64,000 nucleotides of DNA, taken from Anaerolineales bacterium (lineage in GTDB: Bacteria > Chloroflexota > Anaerolineae > Anaerolineales > Villigracilaceae). Numbering within the stretch: the first letter of the stretch is position 1; every line of letters begins with the position of its first letter. The notes under the pieces are model-generated. The model was not told where the DNA came from and ran no database searches. It saw only the letters and a list, made by a program, of their open reading frames with translations. Both the position numbers and the translations under genes were made by a program. The stretch is from positions 1-64,000 of the forward strand of contig JACZJC010000069.1 of assembly GCA_014860745.1 (NCBI GenBank), in the 5' to 3' direction. This document shows, piece after piece, positions 1-8,137 of the stretch.

Positions 1-1166
1 GTTCCTGAGCCATCGGCATAAGTGGTTCCGACGGTATTGACTGCCCGCACATGCCAATAGTACGTTGTCGCCGCATTCAATCCGCTCAATGCTTTGCTAG
101 TTGCAGTACCATTGCTGGCCCAGGTTGAACAGGCATTGTCATTGGAGGTATCGTAACAATACTCGTAGGATGTTGCGCCTGTGCTTGCAGCCCAGCTCAG
201 GGTTGGACTGGTGGATTGGTTGGTGGTACCATTGGTTGGAGCAGACTTGTTGAAGGCAGCAGGTGGGTTGACCAAATCAGGAATTGTGTAAGAATCAATT
301 ACTACGCCTGCGAGATTGATGAATTGGAAGGTGATTTCTGTTTCACTTGCATCAACAAGCATGGCACCATAATCAGTGGAATATCGGACTTGGCTTCCAG
401 ATATGGGTGCGAGAAATGGATATTTTGAATTACCTCCCAGACCATTTACAAAATAGACGATCCCATTTCGGAAAATGCGCTCGTATGAATGATCGTGACC
501 AGCAAGTACCGCATCGGCCCCCCAATCTGCAAAGGGCCATTGCAGGGTGGTATTCGAACCGTGCAAACCAGAAGAAAATGGAGCATGATGCAGGTATACA
601 ATATTCCAGGCAGAGGTAGATGTTGCAAGTTGACTCTGCAGCCAGTTTGCTTGGGTGGATGTGCTTGTAATTCCGTCTGGCTCGCGGCTATCACTGTCAA
701 CCACAAAGAAGTGAACCGGGCCTTGGACAAAATCATAATATCGTTCGTTGCCTGGGAGCGTGAAGTAATCCAGATGCGGCTGTGCATTAGGAGTTTCCCA
801 ATCATGGTTGCCTAACGCAGGGAAGAATCGATTGGTTGATGCGCCTGCGCCATATGATCCTGAATATGGATGAATATAATCGTGATAGTACTGGCCAATA
901 TTTTGATCAATTGTGGCAGCGCTTCCCGTCTCGTAATTGTTATCTCCAACGGTGATGATAAATTCTGGATTCCAGCTCTTTACAAGATTGGCAACATCCA
1001 GTTCAGATTGACCTGCATCTCCAAAATCCCCTATAACAGCAAAGCGGATAGGAACAGGGGTCTGTAATAAGACATCTGATTTGGTTGGACCAGGATAAAA
1101 ATATCCCCCCAACATGGTAAGTATAAGGACATTATTAAGATTCAAGAACTTATTAATAACAAACAT
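1..1166 (-). CDS. Secreted metallophosphoesterase with fibronectin-type repeat (3' end cut off)
   Basis: The frame is open from the ATG at 1166 to the window edge, with a good AAGGAG site five bases upstream. The N-terminus is a hydrophobic signal/anchor. The catalytic core shows the calcineurin-like motifs in order: GDFGD, GDNNY, GNHDWE, a HHAP motif and GHDHSYER, so a dinuclear metal centre is expected, as in purple acid phosphatase-like enzymes. After about residue 290 the sequence becomes Ser/Thr-rich with an LSWAASTGATSYEYC-type fibronectin III repeat, typical of an extracellular binding module. Substrate is unknown; phosphate release from organic phosphoesters outside the cell is the likely role. 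The true C-terminus lies outside the window. Confidence 0.85.
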   Translation of the reverse strand, partial: MFVINKFLNLNNVLILTMLGGYFYPGPTKSDVLLQTPVPIRFAVIGDFGDAGQSELDVANLVKSWNPEFIITVGDNNYETGSAATIDQNIGQYYHDYIHPYSGSYGAGASTNRFFPALGNHDWETPNAQPHLDYFTLPGNERYYDFVQGPVHFFVVDSDSREPDGITSTSTQANWLQSQLATSTSAWNIVYLHHAPFSSGLHGSNTTLQWPFADWGADAVLAGHDHSYERIFRNGIVYFVNGLGGNSKYPFLAPISGSQVRYSTDYGAMLVDASETEITFQFINLAGVVIDSYTIPDLVNPPAAFNKSAPTNGTTNQSTSPTLSWAASTGATSYEYCYDTSNDNACSTWASNGTATSKALSGLNAATTYYWHVRAVNTVGTTYADGSG

Positions 1167-1232
1167 CGGATCTCCTTGAAGTTACCATCCTTGTCGGGAA
1201 TTCAATAATCACCGAACTCCGAAACCTGATTT

Positions 1233-1261
1233 ATTATACCTAACTAATTTAGCGAAAACAA
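1233..1261 (-). promoter_or_regulatory. Probable sigma70-type promoter of the metallophosphoesterase
   Basis: On the minus strand TTGTTT (1261-1256) and TATAAT (1238-1233) are separated by 17 bases. Transcription would begin near 1226, giving a 5' leader of about 60 bases that contains the AAGGAG ribosome site. Confidence 0.5.
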
Positions 1262-1646
1262 TGAAGGATTAATTTTGTTTTCGTACCATGGACGGTTGGT
1301 GAAATTGGGAAAAGAAGATTCCATGCTGAATATAGCCAGGTCAGGGAACAGGGACGGCTGAGATCAATAATCCCGCCTTCATGCCTTGCCAGACAGTTTG
1401 GGTGGAAGTAACGAAAAAAGGCGAAGGCAACAAACTCCCGCCTCTTAAACGACCGTAGGGCTGTTGGCACACAATTGGCAGAATCCACATTTAGCGTGGG
1501 TTCTGTTTTTTATCAGGATCAACCGTCGGGGCGGGACGAAGCCTCGGTACATTTCTCGCGGGAACTGGTGACATCCATCCATATCAAAAGCAGGGGTGGT
1601 CTGGAATAATAAGGTAAACCATAATTTAATTTGAAAGGCTCACCTT
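1262..1646. other. Intergenic leader region before the feo operon
   Basis: This 385-base stretch separates the divergent phosphoesterase and feo genes. I see no convincing gene in it. It contains several short complementary segments, for example GCCAGACAG near 1387 with CTGTTGGC near 1461, and AGTTTG near 1395 with CAAACT near 1431, and it holds a terminator-like hairpin on the plus strand. A structured leader RNA for the iron operon is possible, but I cannot assign it to a known riboswitch class. Confidence 0.3.
1480..1511 (+). terminator. Terminator-like hairpin upstream of the feo operon
   Basis: AGAATCCAC (1480-1488) pairs with GTGGGTTCT (1496-1504), nine pairs with one G-U, and a run of six T follows. 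No plus-strand gene precedes it, so it would either end a short leader/ncRNA transcript or act as an attenuator about 135 bases before the first feo gene. Confidence 0.45.
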
Positions 1647-1648
1647 AT
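1609..1648. promoter_or_regulatory. Inverted repeat overlapping the start codon of the first DtxR gene
   Basis: ATAAGGT (1609-1615) and ACCTTAT (1642-1648) are perfect complements; the right arm overlaps the ATG at 1647. It could be an operator for the regulator itself or an mRNA hairpin that hides the start. The arms are short and the loop is 26 bases, so this may be chance. Confidence 0.25.
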
Positions 1649-2315
1649 GAATTTAAAGCCATTAAGCGAAAGCACGGAAATGTATCTCAAGGCGATGGCG
1701 GAATTGAGCGGACGGGATGTGATAGCGGTAGGCCGCCTTGCCGAGCGGCTGGGAGTGACGCCGGTTTCAGCAAATGAAATGATGCGGCGGCTGGGTGAGC
1801 AGGGATTGGTTGCACATACGCCGTATAAAGGTGTGAATTTAACGAAGAAGGGGCGCGAAGCGGCGGGCAATGTCATTCGCAGGCAGAGGTTGTGGGAATG
1901 TTTTTTATACGACCATTTGAAGATCGAGTGGGCGCGGGTGTATGAATTTGCCTGCCTGCTGGAACATGCCACCGCGCCGGAAGTGACCGAGTCTTTGGCC
2001 GAATTTCTGGGCCACCCCAAAACCTGTCCGCGTGGGAATCCGATTCCGGAAGCGGATGGTTCGTTTAAACCTTTGGATGCCACCCCATTAAGCGAATTGA
2101 AACCCGGCCAAACGGCACGCTTGCTGGCTGTGAGTGCCACGGCCGCGGATGTGCTCAAATATTTGCAGGAAAAAAACATCCTGCCCGGCCGCGAAGTGAC
2201 ATTGCTTGAACTCGCGCCGCTGCAAGGTCCGCTGACCGTGCGCATTGAGGAAAAAGATGTTGCCCTGGGTTTGCCCATGGCTGAATTTGTGCTTGTAAAA
2301 ATCATAAAAAGTTGA
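1647..2315 (+). CDS. DtxR-family metal-dependent repressor with C-terminal FeoA-like domain
   Basis: A 222-residue protein with the usual DtxR layout: winged helix (about 8-70), metal-binding dimerisation domain (75-140, ending in the LGHP...PRGNPIP signature) and an SH3/FeoA-like domain (150-220). Residues at the primary metal site look DtxR/IdeR-like rather than MntR-like: Met12, Cys103, Glu106 and His107. Glu84 is kept at the ancillary site but the expected His is Gln80. This argues for Fe(II) sensing. It is the first gene of the feo operon, seven bases before feoA, so it probably represses its own iron-uptake operon when iron is plentiful. Confidence 0.9.
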   Translation: MNLKPLSESTEMYLKAMAELSGRDVIAVGRLAERLGVTPVSANEMMRRLGEQGLVAHTPYKGVNLTKKGREAAGNVIRRQRLWECFLYDHLKIEWARVYEFACLLEHATAPEVTESLAEFLGHPKTCPRGNPIPEADGSFKPLDATPLSELKPGQTARLLAVSATAADVLKYLQEKNILPGREVTLLELAPLQGPLTVRIEEKDVALGLPMAEFVLVKIIKS

Positions 2316-2321
2316 GGAAAT

Positions 2322-2579
2322 ATGTTCATGGCTGATCCAATCCAACTTCATCTACTGCGGCCCGGTCAGCGTGCGGTCATCACTCGCATCAACGGGGCGG
2401 GGGCATTGCGCAGGCGTTTTGTTGAAATGGGAATCGTCAAAGGGGAGACAATCCTGATCGAACGCAATGCGCCGATGGGTGACCCCGTTGAATATTTCAT
2501 CAAAGGCTATCACCTGGCGCTGCGAAAAGAGGAGGCGGCGCAGATCGAAGTGATTTTGCACGAAGGTGAAAATGGCTGA
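2322..2579 (+). CDS. feoA: FeoA-family small SH3-like protein
   Basis: An 85-residue protein with the FeoA fold pattern: LRPGQRAVITRI near the start, then RRRFVEMGI and a basic C-terminal strand ending in RKEEAAQIEV. FeoA is a small cytoplasmic partner of the FeoB iron transporter. Two ATGs (2322 and 2328) are usable; the GAGG at 2314-2317 fits either. It overlaps the next gene by eight bases, so the two are translationally coupled. Confidence 0.9.
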   Translation: MFMADPIQLHLLRPGQRAVITRINGAGALRRRFVEMGIVKGETILIERNAPMGDPVEYFIKGYHLALRKEEAAQIEVILHEGENG

Positions 2580-3084
2580 CCTCACCATTGCCCTGGCGGG
2601 CAACCCGAATGCCGGCAAGACCACGATCTTCAATGCGTTGACCGGCCTGCGCCAGCATACCGGTAACTGGCCCGGGAAAACGGTGGAAAAAAAGGAGGGC
2701 GAGATCAAGTATGGTGGGTTGAATATCAATATTGTGGATCTGCCCGGCACCTACAGCCTCACGGCATACTCCCCGGAGGAGATCATTGCCCGCGATTTTA
2801 TTATCGAAGAACGCCCGGATGTGGTCATCAATGTGGTCGACGCCACCAACCTCGAGCGAAATTTGTATTTAACCGTTCAAATCTTGGAGTTGGATGTGCC
2901 TGTGGTTCTGGCGTTGAATATGAATGACGCCTTGCATCAGGAGGGAGCAAGGATCAACCTGGAAAATCTTTCAAATTTTTTGGGCGGCATCCCCGTCGTT
3001 TCCACCACCGCCAACCGCGGGGCCGGCATATCCGATTTGATCGCAAAGGCAATTCAAGCGGCACATCAAAAAGAGGCGGCATGA
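2572..3084 (+). CDS. feoB: FeoB N-terminal G-protein domain, encoded as a separate chain (locus 1)
   Basis: About 170 residues that cover only the G domain of FeoB. The P-loop GNPNAGKTT is near the N-terminus, followed by LRQHTGNWPGKTV (switch I region), DLPGTYSL (G3) and an NMND G4-like motif. The chain stops where a normal FeoB would enter its helical GDI domain, and the next gene begins exactly with that part (ATGA overlap at 3081-3084). I take the ATG at 2572 over the GTG at 2566 because AAGG at 2563-2566 is well spaced. GTP binding and hydrolysis would gate the Fe(II) pore made by the next protein. The split is clean and coupled, so it looks natural, but a single-base sequence error cannot be fully excluded. 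Confidence 0.88.
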   Translation: MADLTIALAGNPNAGKTTIFNALTGLRQHTGNWPGKTVEKKEGEIKYGGLNINIVDLPGTYSLTAYSPEEIIARDFIIEERPDVVINVVDATNLERNLYLTVQILELDVPVVLALNMNDALHQEGARINLENLSNFLGGIPVVSTTANRGAGISDLIAKAIQAAHQKEAA

Positions 3085-4769
3085 TACCATCCGCAAAATC
3101 ATTTTTCCGCCTCGACTATGGGGGCAAGGTGGAGCGCGAGATTGCGGGGATGCTGGCTCTTTTCGAAGAAATCAAATTCAATGCCGGGCGTTACCCGCAG
3201 CGCTGGCTGGCGATCAAATTGCTCGAAGCCGATGCCGATGTCCTTGAACGTGTGCGATCCATGCCCAATGGCAGTCTTGTCGCTGCGGCTGCCCAACAAA
3301 GCGCTGAGAAATTAAAGTCCTTGCTGGGGGAGGATGTGGATTACCTCACTGCCGACCGCCGCTATGGCTATATCAATGGCGTCGTGCGCCAATCGCTGCA
3401 CCGCCCGCTGTTGGACCGCATCACCCTCACTGACCGCATCGACGACATCGTCACGCACAAATGGCTCGGCCTGCCGTTTTTCTTTGCGATCATGTACATC
3501 ATGTTCCGTCTGGTGATCGATGTGTCCGCGCCGTTTTTGGATTGGACGGATGCGGTCATCAACGGTCCCATTGCGAATTGGCTCTCGTTCCTGCTTAATC
3601 TGACAACTGCTCCAGCGTGGATTCATTCCCTCGTCCTGGATGGAATCGTCGCCGGGGTGGGAGGCGTGCTTGTCTTTGTCCCGGGGCTGTTGATCCTGTA
3701 TTTCTTCCTCGCTCTTTTGGAAGACTCCGGCTACATGTCCCGCGCGGCATTTGTGATGGACCGATTTATGCGCGTGGTGGGCCTGCATGGCAAGTCGTTC
3801 ATCCCGATGATCCTCGGCTTCGGCTGTGCCGTCCCCGCCATTTACGCCACGCGGACGATTGCCAGCCGCCGAGACCGCGTGCTGACCGCGCTGCTCGTGC
3901 CGTTGATGTCATGCTCGGCGCGTTTGCCGGTATATGTAGTTTTTGGTCTGGCATTCTTTGGCTCAAAGGCTGGGACAGTGATTTGGGCAATGTATGCCCT
4001 GGGAATTATTGTCGCCATGCTGGCAGGGTTGGTTTTCACCCGCACCATTCTCAAGCCGGATGTTTCGTCCGCTTTCGTGTTGGAACTTCCGCCATACCGC
4101 CAGCCTTCGTTCAAGAGTGTGACGATCCACATGTGGGAGAACACCCGTGAATTTGTCCGCAAGGCGGGGACGACGATCCTTTTTGTTTCCATTGTGATGT
4201 GGTTTTTGTTAAACCTTCCCTGGGGAGTGGCCAACAAGCGGGATTCGTATTTCGGGCAGGTAAGCGGCGGGATTGCCCCTGTGTTTACTCCATTGGGATT
4301 TGGTAATTGGGAAACAAGCGGCGCGCTGGTGACAGGCTTTATGGCTAAAGAGATCGTTGTCAGCACGATGAGTCAGGTTTATCTTAAAGAGGTTATTAAT
4401 GACGTGGCAGTTGAACCCGCCTCATTTGGCAGGGATTTGATCGGCATCGGGAGCGGCTTTGTGGATGCGGCTATTAATTCGGGAAAGATCCTGGTCAGTA
4501 TTATCCCCGGTGTAAATGTGATGGATGCAGGCGCCGAAACACAGGATACAGTGCTGAGCCTTGCCTTGCGTGAGAATTTCAATTCATTAAGCGCGGCGGC
4601 CCTGCTTGTTTTTGTGTTGCTCTATGTTCCTTGCGTCGCTACGCTGGGAGCCATCAAACATGAGTTTGGGACTTCATGGGCTGTCATGTCCGCTGTGTAT
4701 CAGACGGTCGTGGCGTGGATTGCGGCGTTGATCGTTTTCCAGGGCGGCAAACTCCTTGGGCTGGGATAG
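3081..4769 (+). CDS. feoB: FeoB membrane domain with GDI helices (locus 1)
   Basis: A 562-residue protein beginning with the helical GDI region (...RYPQRWLAIKLLEAD...) and continuing into the FeoB permease. Hallmarks are GYMSRAAFVMDR, HGKSFIPMILGFGCAVPAI, RTIASRRDR and MSCSARLPVY, the classical Gate/FeoB_C pattern with the conserved Cys residues thought to line the iron path. Many hydrophobic segments follow. With the preceding G chain it totals about 730 residues, a normal FeoB length. Role: Fe(II) import across the cytoplasmic membrane. The ATG overlaps the stop of the G-domain gene, so stoichiometric expression is likely. Confidence 0.93.
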   Translation: MIPSAKSFFRLDYGGKVEREIAGMLALFEEIKFNAGRYPQRWLAIKLLEADADVLERVRSMPNGSLVAAAAQQSAEKLKSLLGEDVDYLTADRRYGYINGVVRQSLHRPLLDRITLTDRIDDIVTHKWLGLPFFFAIMYIMFRLVIDVSAPFLDWTDAVINGPIANWLSFLLNLTTAPAWIHSLVLDGIVAGVGGVLVFVPGLLILYFFLALLEDSGYMSRAAFVMDRFMRVVGLHGKSFIPMILGFGCAVPAIYATRTIASRRDRVLTALLVPLMSCSARLPVYVVFGLAFFGSKAGTVIWAMYALGIIVAMLAGLVFTRTILKPDVSSAFVLELPPYRQPSFKSVTIHMWENTREFVRKAGTTILFVSIVMWFLLNLPWGVANKRDSYFGQVSGGIAPVFTPLGFGNWETSGALVTGFMAKEIVVSTMSQVYLKEVINDVAVEPASFGRDLIGIGSGFVDAAINSGKILVSIIPGVNVMDAGAETQDTVLSLALRENFNSLSAAALLVFVLLYVPCVATLGAIKHEFGTSWAVMSAVYQTVVAWIAALIVFQGGKLLGLG

Positions 4770-4778
4770 AAATTCGCC

Positions 4779-5048
4779 ATGCTGCAGCAATTGATCTCCC
4801 TACTGGAAGAAAAAAAGGACGGCTTGAGCCTGTTTGAGATCAGCCGTATTTTGAAGTCTCAGCCGTCCGCGGTGATGTCGATGGTGGAGCTTTTGGTACG
4901 GAAGGGGAAATTGCTCGAATTCGGTCCGGATGGAAAATGCTGTACCACCTGCGGCCTCGAATCGGAGTGTAATTTGCTGGCTGTCCGCGGGAAGCGCTAT
5001 GTGCTTGCCGGGTTATCCGAAAATATCAGTGGATACCAAATCGGATAA
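4779..5048 (+). CDS. FeoC-like winged-helix protein with cysteine cluster
   Basis: An 89-residue protein: an N-terminal winged helix (LISLLEEKKDGLSLFEISRIL...VMSMVELLVRKGKLLE) followed by CCTTCGLESEC, a four-Cys cluster like the Fe-S site of FeoC proteins. It starts nine bases after feoB. FeoC is a small cytoplasmic regulator that binds FeoB and, in some species, an oxygen-sensitive Fe-S cluster. Position and motif agree, so assignment is good although the family is weakly conserved. Confidence 0.8.
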   Translation: MLQQLISLLEEKKDGLSLFEISRILKSQPSAVMSMVELLVRKGKLLEFGPDGKCCTTCGLESECNLLAVRGKRYVLAGLSENISGYQIG

Positions 5049-5112
5049 AACCGCTTGCCAGGTTTTCATTTATTGTCTATACTTCGCCAAAATTCTGTTG
5101 AGGAGACAAACC

Positions 5113-5550
5113 ATGCCCACAGTGCGCGATATGATCCGTAAGAAGGGAAGCGAGGTATTTTCCATTCTTCCCAATGCAACGATTTACGAAGCGCTAACCA
5201 TATTGGCAAAACATAATACCGGCGCGTTGATGGTGGTCAGCGGCAACAAGGTGGAGGGAATACTTTCCGAGCGCGACTGTGTCCGCAAGGTGGATTTGGC
5301 TGGAAAAACTTCAAAGAATACCAAGGTCAGCGAAGTGATGACCGCCAAGGTGATCTACGTGGAGGCGGGGCAGGAGCTGGAGGAATGTATGGCTTTGATG
5401 ATCGACAAGAACATCCGCCACCTGCCGGTGTTTGACGGCAAGGAACTTCTGGGGCTTATCTCTGTCCGCGATGTGCTGAAGGAAGTGGTGGACGTGCAAA
5501 AATTTATGATCTCTCAATTGGAACATTACATCACGGGCGGCGGAAGATAG
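5113..5550 (+). CDS. Tandem CBS-domain protein
   Basis: A 145-residue cytoplasmic protein made of two CBS repeats (about 8-65 and 75-130), with MVVSGNKVEGILSERD and LPVFDGKELLGLISVRD marking the two halves. CBS pairs bind adenine nucleotides and act as energy sensors. The ATG at 5113 has AGGAG at good distance; upstream in-frame codons belong to spacer DNA. It lies 64 bases after the FeoC-like gene and before a strong terminator, so it may be co-transcribed, but a link to iron is not shown. Confidence 0.9.
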   Translation: MPTVRDMIRKKGSEVFSILPNATIYEALTILAKHNTGALMVVSGNKVEGILSERDCVRKVDLAGKTSKNTKVSEVMTAKVIYVEAGQELEECMALMIDKNIRHLPVFDGKELLGLISVRDVLKEVVDVQKFMISQLEHYITGGGR

Positions 5551-5563
5551 TTGTAGGTGAAAT

Positions 5564-5602
5564 AAAAAAAGTGGAGTTGGTTTTTCCAACTCCACTTTTT
5601 TT
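5564..5602. terminator. Strong bidirectional intrinsic terminator
   Basis: Seven A, then GTGGAGTTGG, a TTTTT loop, CCAACTCCAC and seven T. The 17-bp stem with A and T tracts on both sides serves the feo/CBS operon and the convergent propeller operon. Confidence 0.92.
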
Positions 5603-5613
5603 ATTCTAAAGAA

Positions 5614-7173
5614 TTACGAAAGAATCACCTGTCCGCAATATTCGCATTTATCCATGCCGAGTTCGAGGATGCCGCCGCAGTTGGGGCATTTGAACGTCTC
5701 CACTTTGATGGGATATCCCGCTATCTTATATGCGGTTTCGTTGTCGGCCAGGTCGGCGCGCAGGCGTTTGAGGCGGGCAAGGTAGGCGTCGCCAGTCATC
5801 TCACCGGACTTGCGCAGGCGTTCCACATCGGCAATGGATTCTTTCAACATGCGGCGCTGCGCTTCGAGAGATTCCTTGCTTTTATCCTGGAATGAAACCT
5901 TCATTTCGGGCTTGGGCGGAATGGATGCCAGGATCGCTGCGATGATAAGGATGACCGCCGAAACGATCAGGCCGACGATCAAAGGGGTGTACTGGAAGCC
6001 GGGGATGGAACTGAAATTAACTTTATTGGCCTGTATTTCATTATAGTCCGCGATGACCACGTAGCGGTCACCGCCGAGTTTGCCGATATCCACACGGGTG
6101 ATTCCGCTGGAATGTTTGGGCAGGTTGTTGCGCGTGCCGTTTTCGGTGAAGACTGCCACGTTGCCCTGGTCGTCGCCGATGACTGCTTCCTGCTTGCCAT
6201 CTTCGTCAATATCCAAACCTGAAATTTCGGTGACTTTGTCGGATAGGGAACCGGTCCACATTTGGTTTGCGGTTGTTCCGTCAAATGAGAAGGCCCAGAT
6301 GCCGCCTTCTTTACCTCCGACCACAATTTCGCGGGAGGATGGGTCGCCGTTCAACTCCACTTCACGTACTTCGCTGACAGCCTGACCGAGGGATTTTTCA
6401 AAAAGAATATTGCCATCGGCGGCGTTGTAAATCTTAAATGCGCCATATTCGCCGCCAGTGATGACTTCGCTGTTGCCGTCACCGTTCAAGTCAAAGGCGC
6501 GCATGCGGCGGAGTTGTTCCTGGCTGGTCTGCCAGACAGCATTTCCCTGCGCATCATACACGGCTATGGAGCCGTCGTTCGTGGCAATGGCAACATGCAC
6601 CTGGCCGCCAATGCGGGCATCGTCCATGCCGCGGATTTCTGCGGAGCCGAGATTGCCGCTCCAGAGCGGAGTTCCATCCAAACCAATAGACAGGATTCCG
6701 CCTCCGTTATCGCCGAGCACAATTTGAGGTCCGGAAGAGAAGCGAATAACCGCCACGCGCGAAGGGAATCCGATGTTGAGGGTTTGAGCCAGAGTCGTCA
6801 CCTGTCCCTTGGAAATCACATCCACAGACATGCCGGTGCCCACATAGTAAACGACAACGTCCTCTACGCTGTCGCCGTTCACATCTCCGAGGGTGGTCTT
6901 TGGGGAATGATAAGGCAGTGACCAGATGACATTTCCACTGCCGTCATAGCTCGAAACATCGCTGGTGTTTTGAATGAAAAGATCGTCCTGCCCATCGCCG
7001 CTCAAGTCAATGACCTTCATGCTTTCGGCGGTGGAATAAGGCTGTGACCAAATAACGCTGCTTCCAAACTTATCGGCGGTTACGGCTCCGCTAAAGGCGA
7101 ACACACCTGCCACGATCATCACAAGGCAGGAAAGGACAAATGCTACGATAAACGGAATGATTTTGCGACTCAT
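5614..7173 (-). CDS. Membrane-anchored FG-GAP/VCBS beta-propeller with cytoplasmic coiled coil and zinc ribbon
   Basis: 519 residues. An N-terminal hydrophobic segment (about 6-28) acts as signal anchor or uncleaved signal. Residues 40-390 contain repeated blade motifs such as DLSGDGQDDL, DVNGDSVEDV, DLNGDGNSEV and DIDEDGKQEA, the calcium-binding pattern of FG-GAP/VCBS propellers. A second membrane segment lies at about 398-420, then a charged helical stretch (437-490), and the end carries CPNCGG...CEYCG, a zinc ribbon. The architecture is that of a bitopic receptor with an external propeller and internal zinc ribbon. It is the second gene of a two-gene operon (TAA-ATG junction with the upstream gene). 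Ligand and output are unknown. Confidence 0.75.
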   Translation of the reverse strand: MSRKIIPFIVAFVLSCLVMIVAGVFAFSGAVTADKFGSSVIWSQPYSTAESMKVIDLSGDGQDDLFIQNTSDVSSYDGSGNVIWSLPYHSPKTTLGDVNGDSVEDVVVYYVGTGMSVDVISKGQVTTLAQTLNIGFPSRVAVIRFSSGPQIVLGDNGGGILSIGLDGTPLWSGNLGSAEIRGMDDARIGGQVHVAIATNDGSIAVYDAQGNAVWQTSQEQLRRMRAFDLNGDGNSEVITGGEYGAFKIYNAADGNILFEKSLGQAVSEVREVELNGDPSSREIVVGGKEGGIWAFSFDGTTANQMWTGSLSDKVTEISGLDIDEDGKQEAVIGDDQGNVAVFTENGTRNNLPKHSSGITRVDIGKLGGDRYVVIADYNEIQANKVNFSSIPGFQYTPLIVGLIVSAVILIIAAILASIPPKPEMKVSFQDKSKESLEAQRRMLKESIADVERLRKSGEMTGDAYLARLKRLRADLADNETAYKIAGYPIKVETFKCPNCGGILELGMDKCEYCGQVILS

Positions 7174-8106
7174 TTAAGCGGCCTTTCGTTGGAGGAGGGA
7201 ATAAGCAGATTTTAGAAAACCAAGGATGTGTTCCTGTTCCACGTCTTCGAATGGGGATTTGGCAAGGATGTTGATGATGCCGCCGTCGGTGTTGACTTCG
7301 GCGACAGTATATTTGCCGATGTTTTGCCCGGCTTTAAAGGTGGGGCTTGGCCGGATCTCATAGGCCGCGGGGTTGACCACAATACGGACTTTCAACTCCT
7401 GTTCCGACCCCTTGAATTTTTCGGGTTTCATCTTCATCTTTCCGCTGATGCGGCTGCGTTTCCAATAAGATTTCCTCTTCTTGGATTTTTGGACGGCAGC
7501 CACGCGCAGGACATTGCCGTCGTAAAGTTTTGCTTTCAAAGAGAGCCACGGGTCGCTGAAATGCTGGGTTGTGCGGTCGCGCGTATCTTTGGTTTCGCGC
7601 GCCACCTTGGTTTGCAGAATTGCCCCCGTCAGATCAAGATGACCGAGAAAGGTGGCGCCAGGTTTCAGGTCGTCACGAAGCGTGTGCAGGATTTCCTTCG
7701 CACCAAAATAACGGGGGGAGAAATCATGCGAATCGCTTTTCCGCAGGCTGCGTGCCATGATGAAGGATGCGATCCAGAGCAGCAAGGCTCCGCCTGTGAA
7801 GACAAATGAAAAATAACCGAATACGAAGAGCAGTCCGTCAATTGCCGTGAGACCCACGCCGACAAAGAAAATCAGCATGGGGATCCAGCGCCATTTATCC
7901 CCGGCGGATTCGGTCTTTTGTACCTCTCTCACAAAATTATCCATGCCGCGCATGATGGAATCGGGTTTGTCCGCGATGGATACATACACCGGCGTGTAAT
8001 CCTTTTTACCCATTGCGCTGGGAGCGGGTGTTTTTTTGCGCGCCGTGTTCAGCAAATAAAGGAACAGCAGCACAATGACCAGAATAATTCCACAAACAGC
8101 TACCAT
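7174..8106 (-). CDS. Membrane protein of unknown function, partner of the propeller protein
   Basis: 310 residues: one membrane segment at the N-terminus (VCGIILVIVLLFLYLL), a pair near residues 78-115, and a long soluble C-terminal part rich in basic residues (QKSKKRKSYWKRSR) and beta-type sequence. I do not recognise the family. GGAGG precedes the ATG at six bases. Its stop touches the ATG of the propeller gene, so the two proteins are probably made together and may form one membrane complex. Confidence 0.7.
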   Translation of the reverse strand: MVAVCGIILVIVLLFLYLLNTARKKTPAPSAMGKKDYTPVYVSIADKPDSIMRGMDNFVREVQKTESAGDKWRWIPMLIFFVGVGLTAIDGLLFVFGYFSFVFTGGALLLWIASFIMARSLRKSDSHDFSPRYFGAKEILHTLRDDLKPGATFLGHLDLTGAILQTKVARETKDTRDRTTQHFSDPWLSLKAKLYDGNVLRVAAVQKSKKRKSYWKRSRISGKMKMKPEKFKGSEQELKVRIVVNPAAYEIRPSPTFKAGQNIGKYTVAEVNTDGGIINILAKSPFEDVEQEHILGFLKSAYSLLQRKAA

Positions 8107-8125
8107 TCAAATCCTCCAGGTGACT

Positions 8126-8131
8126 TATAAT
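8126..8131 (+). promoter_or_regulatory. -10 box placed for a leaderless transcript
   Basis: TATAAT ends six bases before the ATG at 8138, so transcription should start at or next to the start codon. No ribosome site lies in between; no good -35 box is visible. Confidence 0.45.
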
Positions 8132-8137
8132 CTGGCG

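Noticed and set aside
1356-1363. GGCTGAGA, a word found in TPP riboswitches
   Set aside because: The other conserved TPP parts are absent and the neighbouring genes concern iron.
1249-1488. 79-codon minus-strand open frame in the intergenic region
   Set aside because: Odd composition, no ribosome site, no recognised domain, and it overlaps the hairpin-rich leader.
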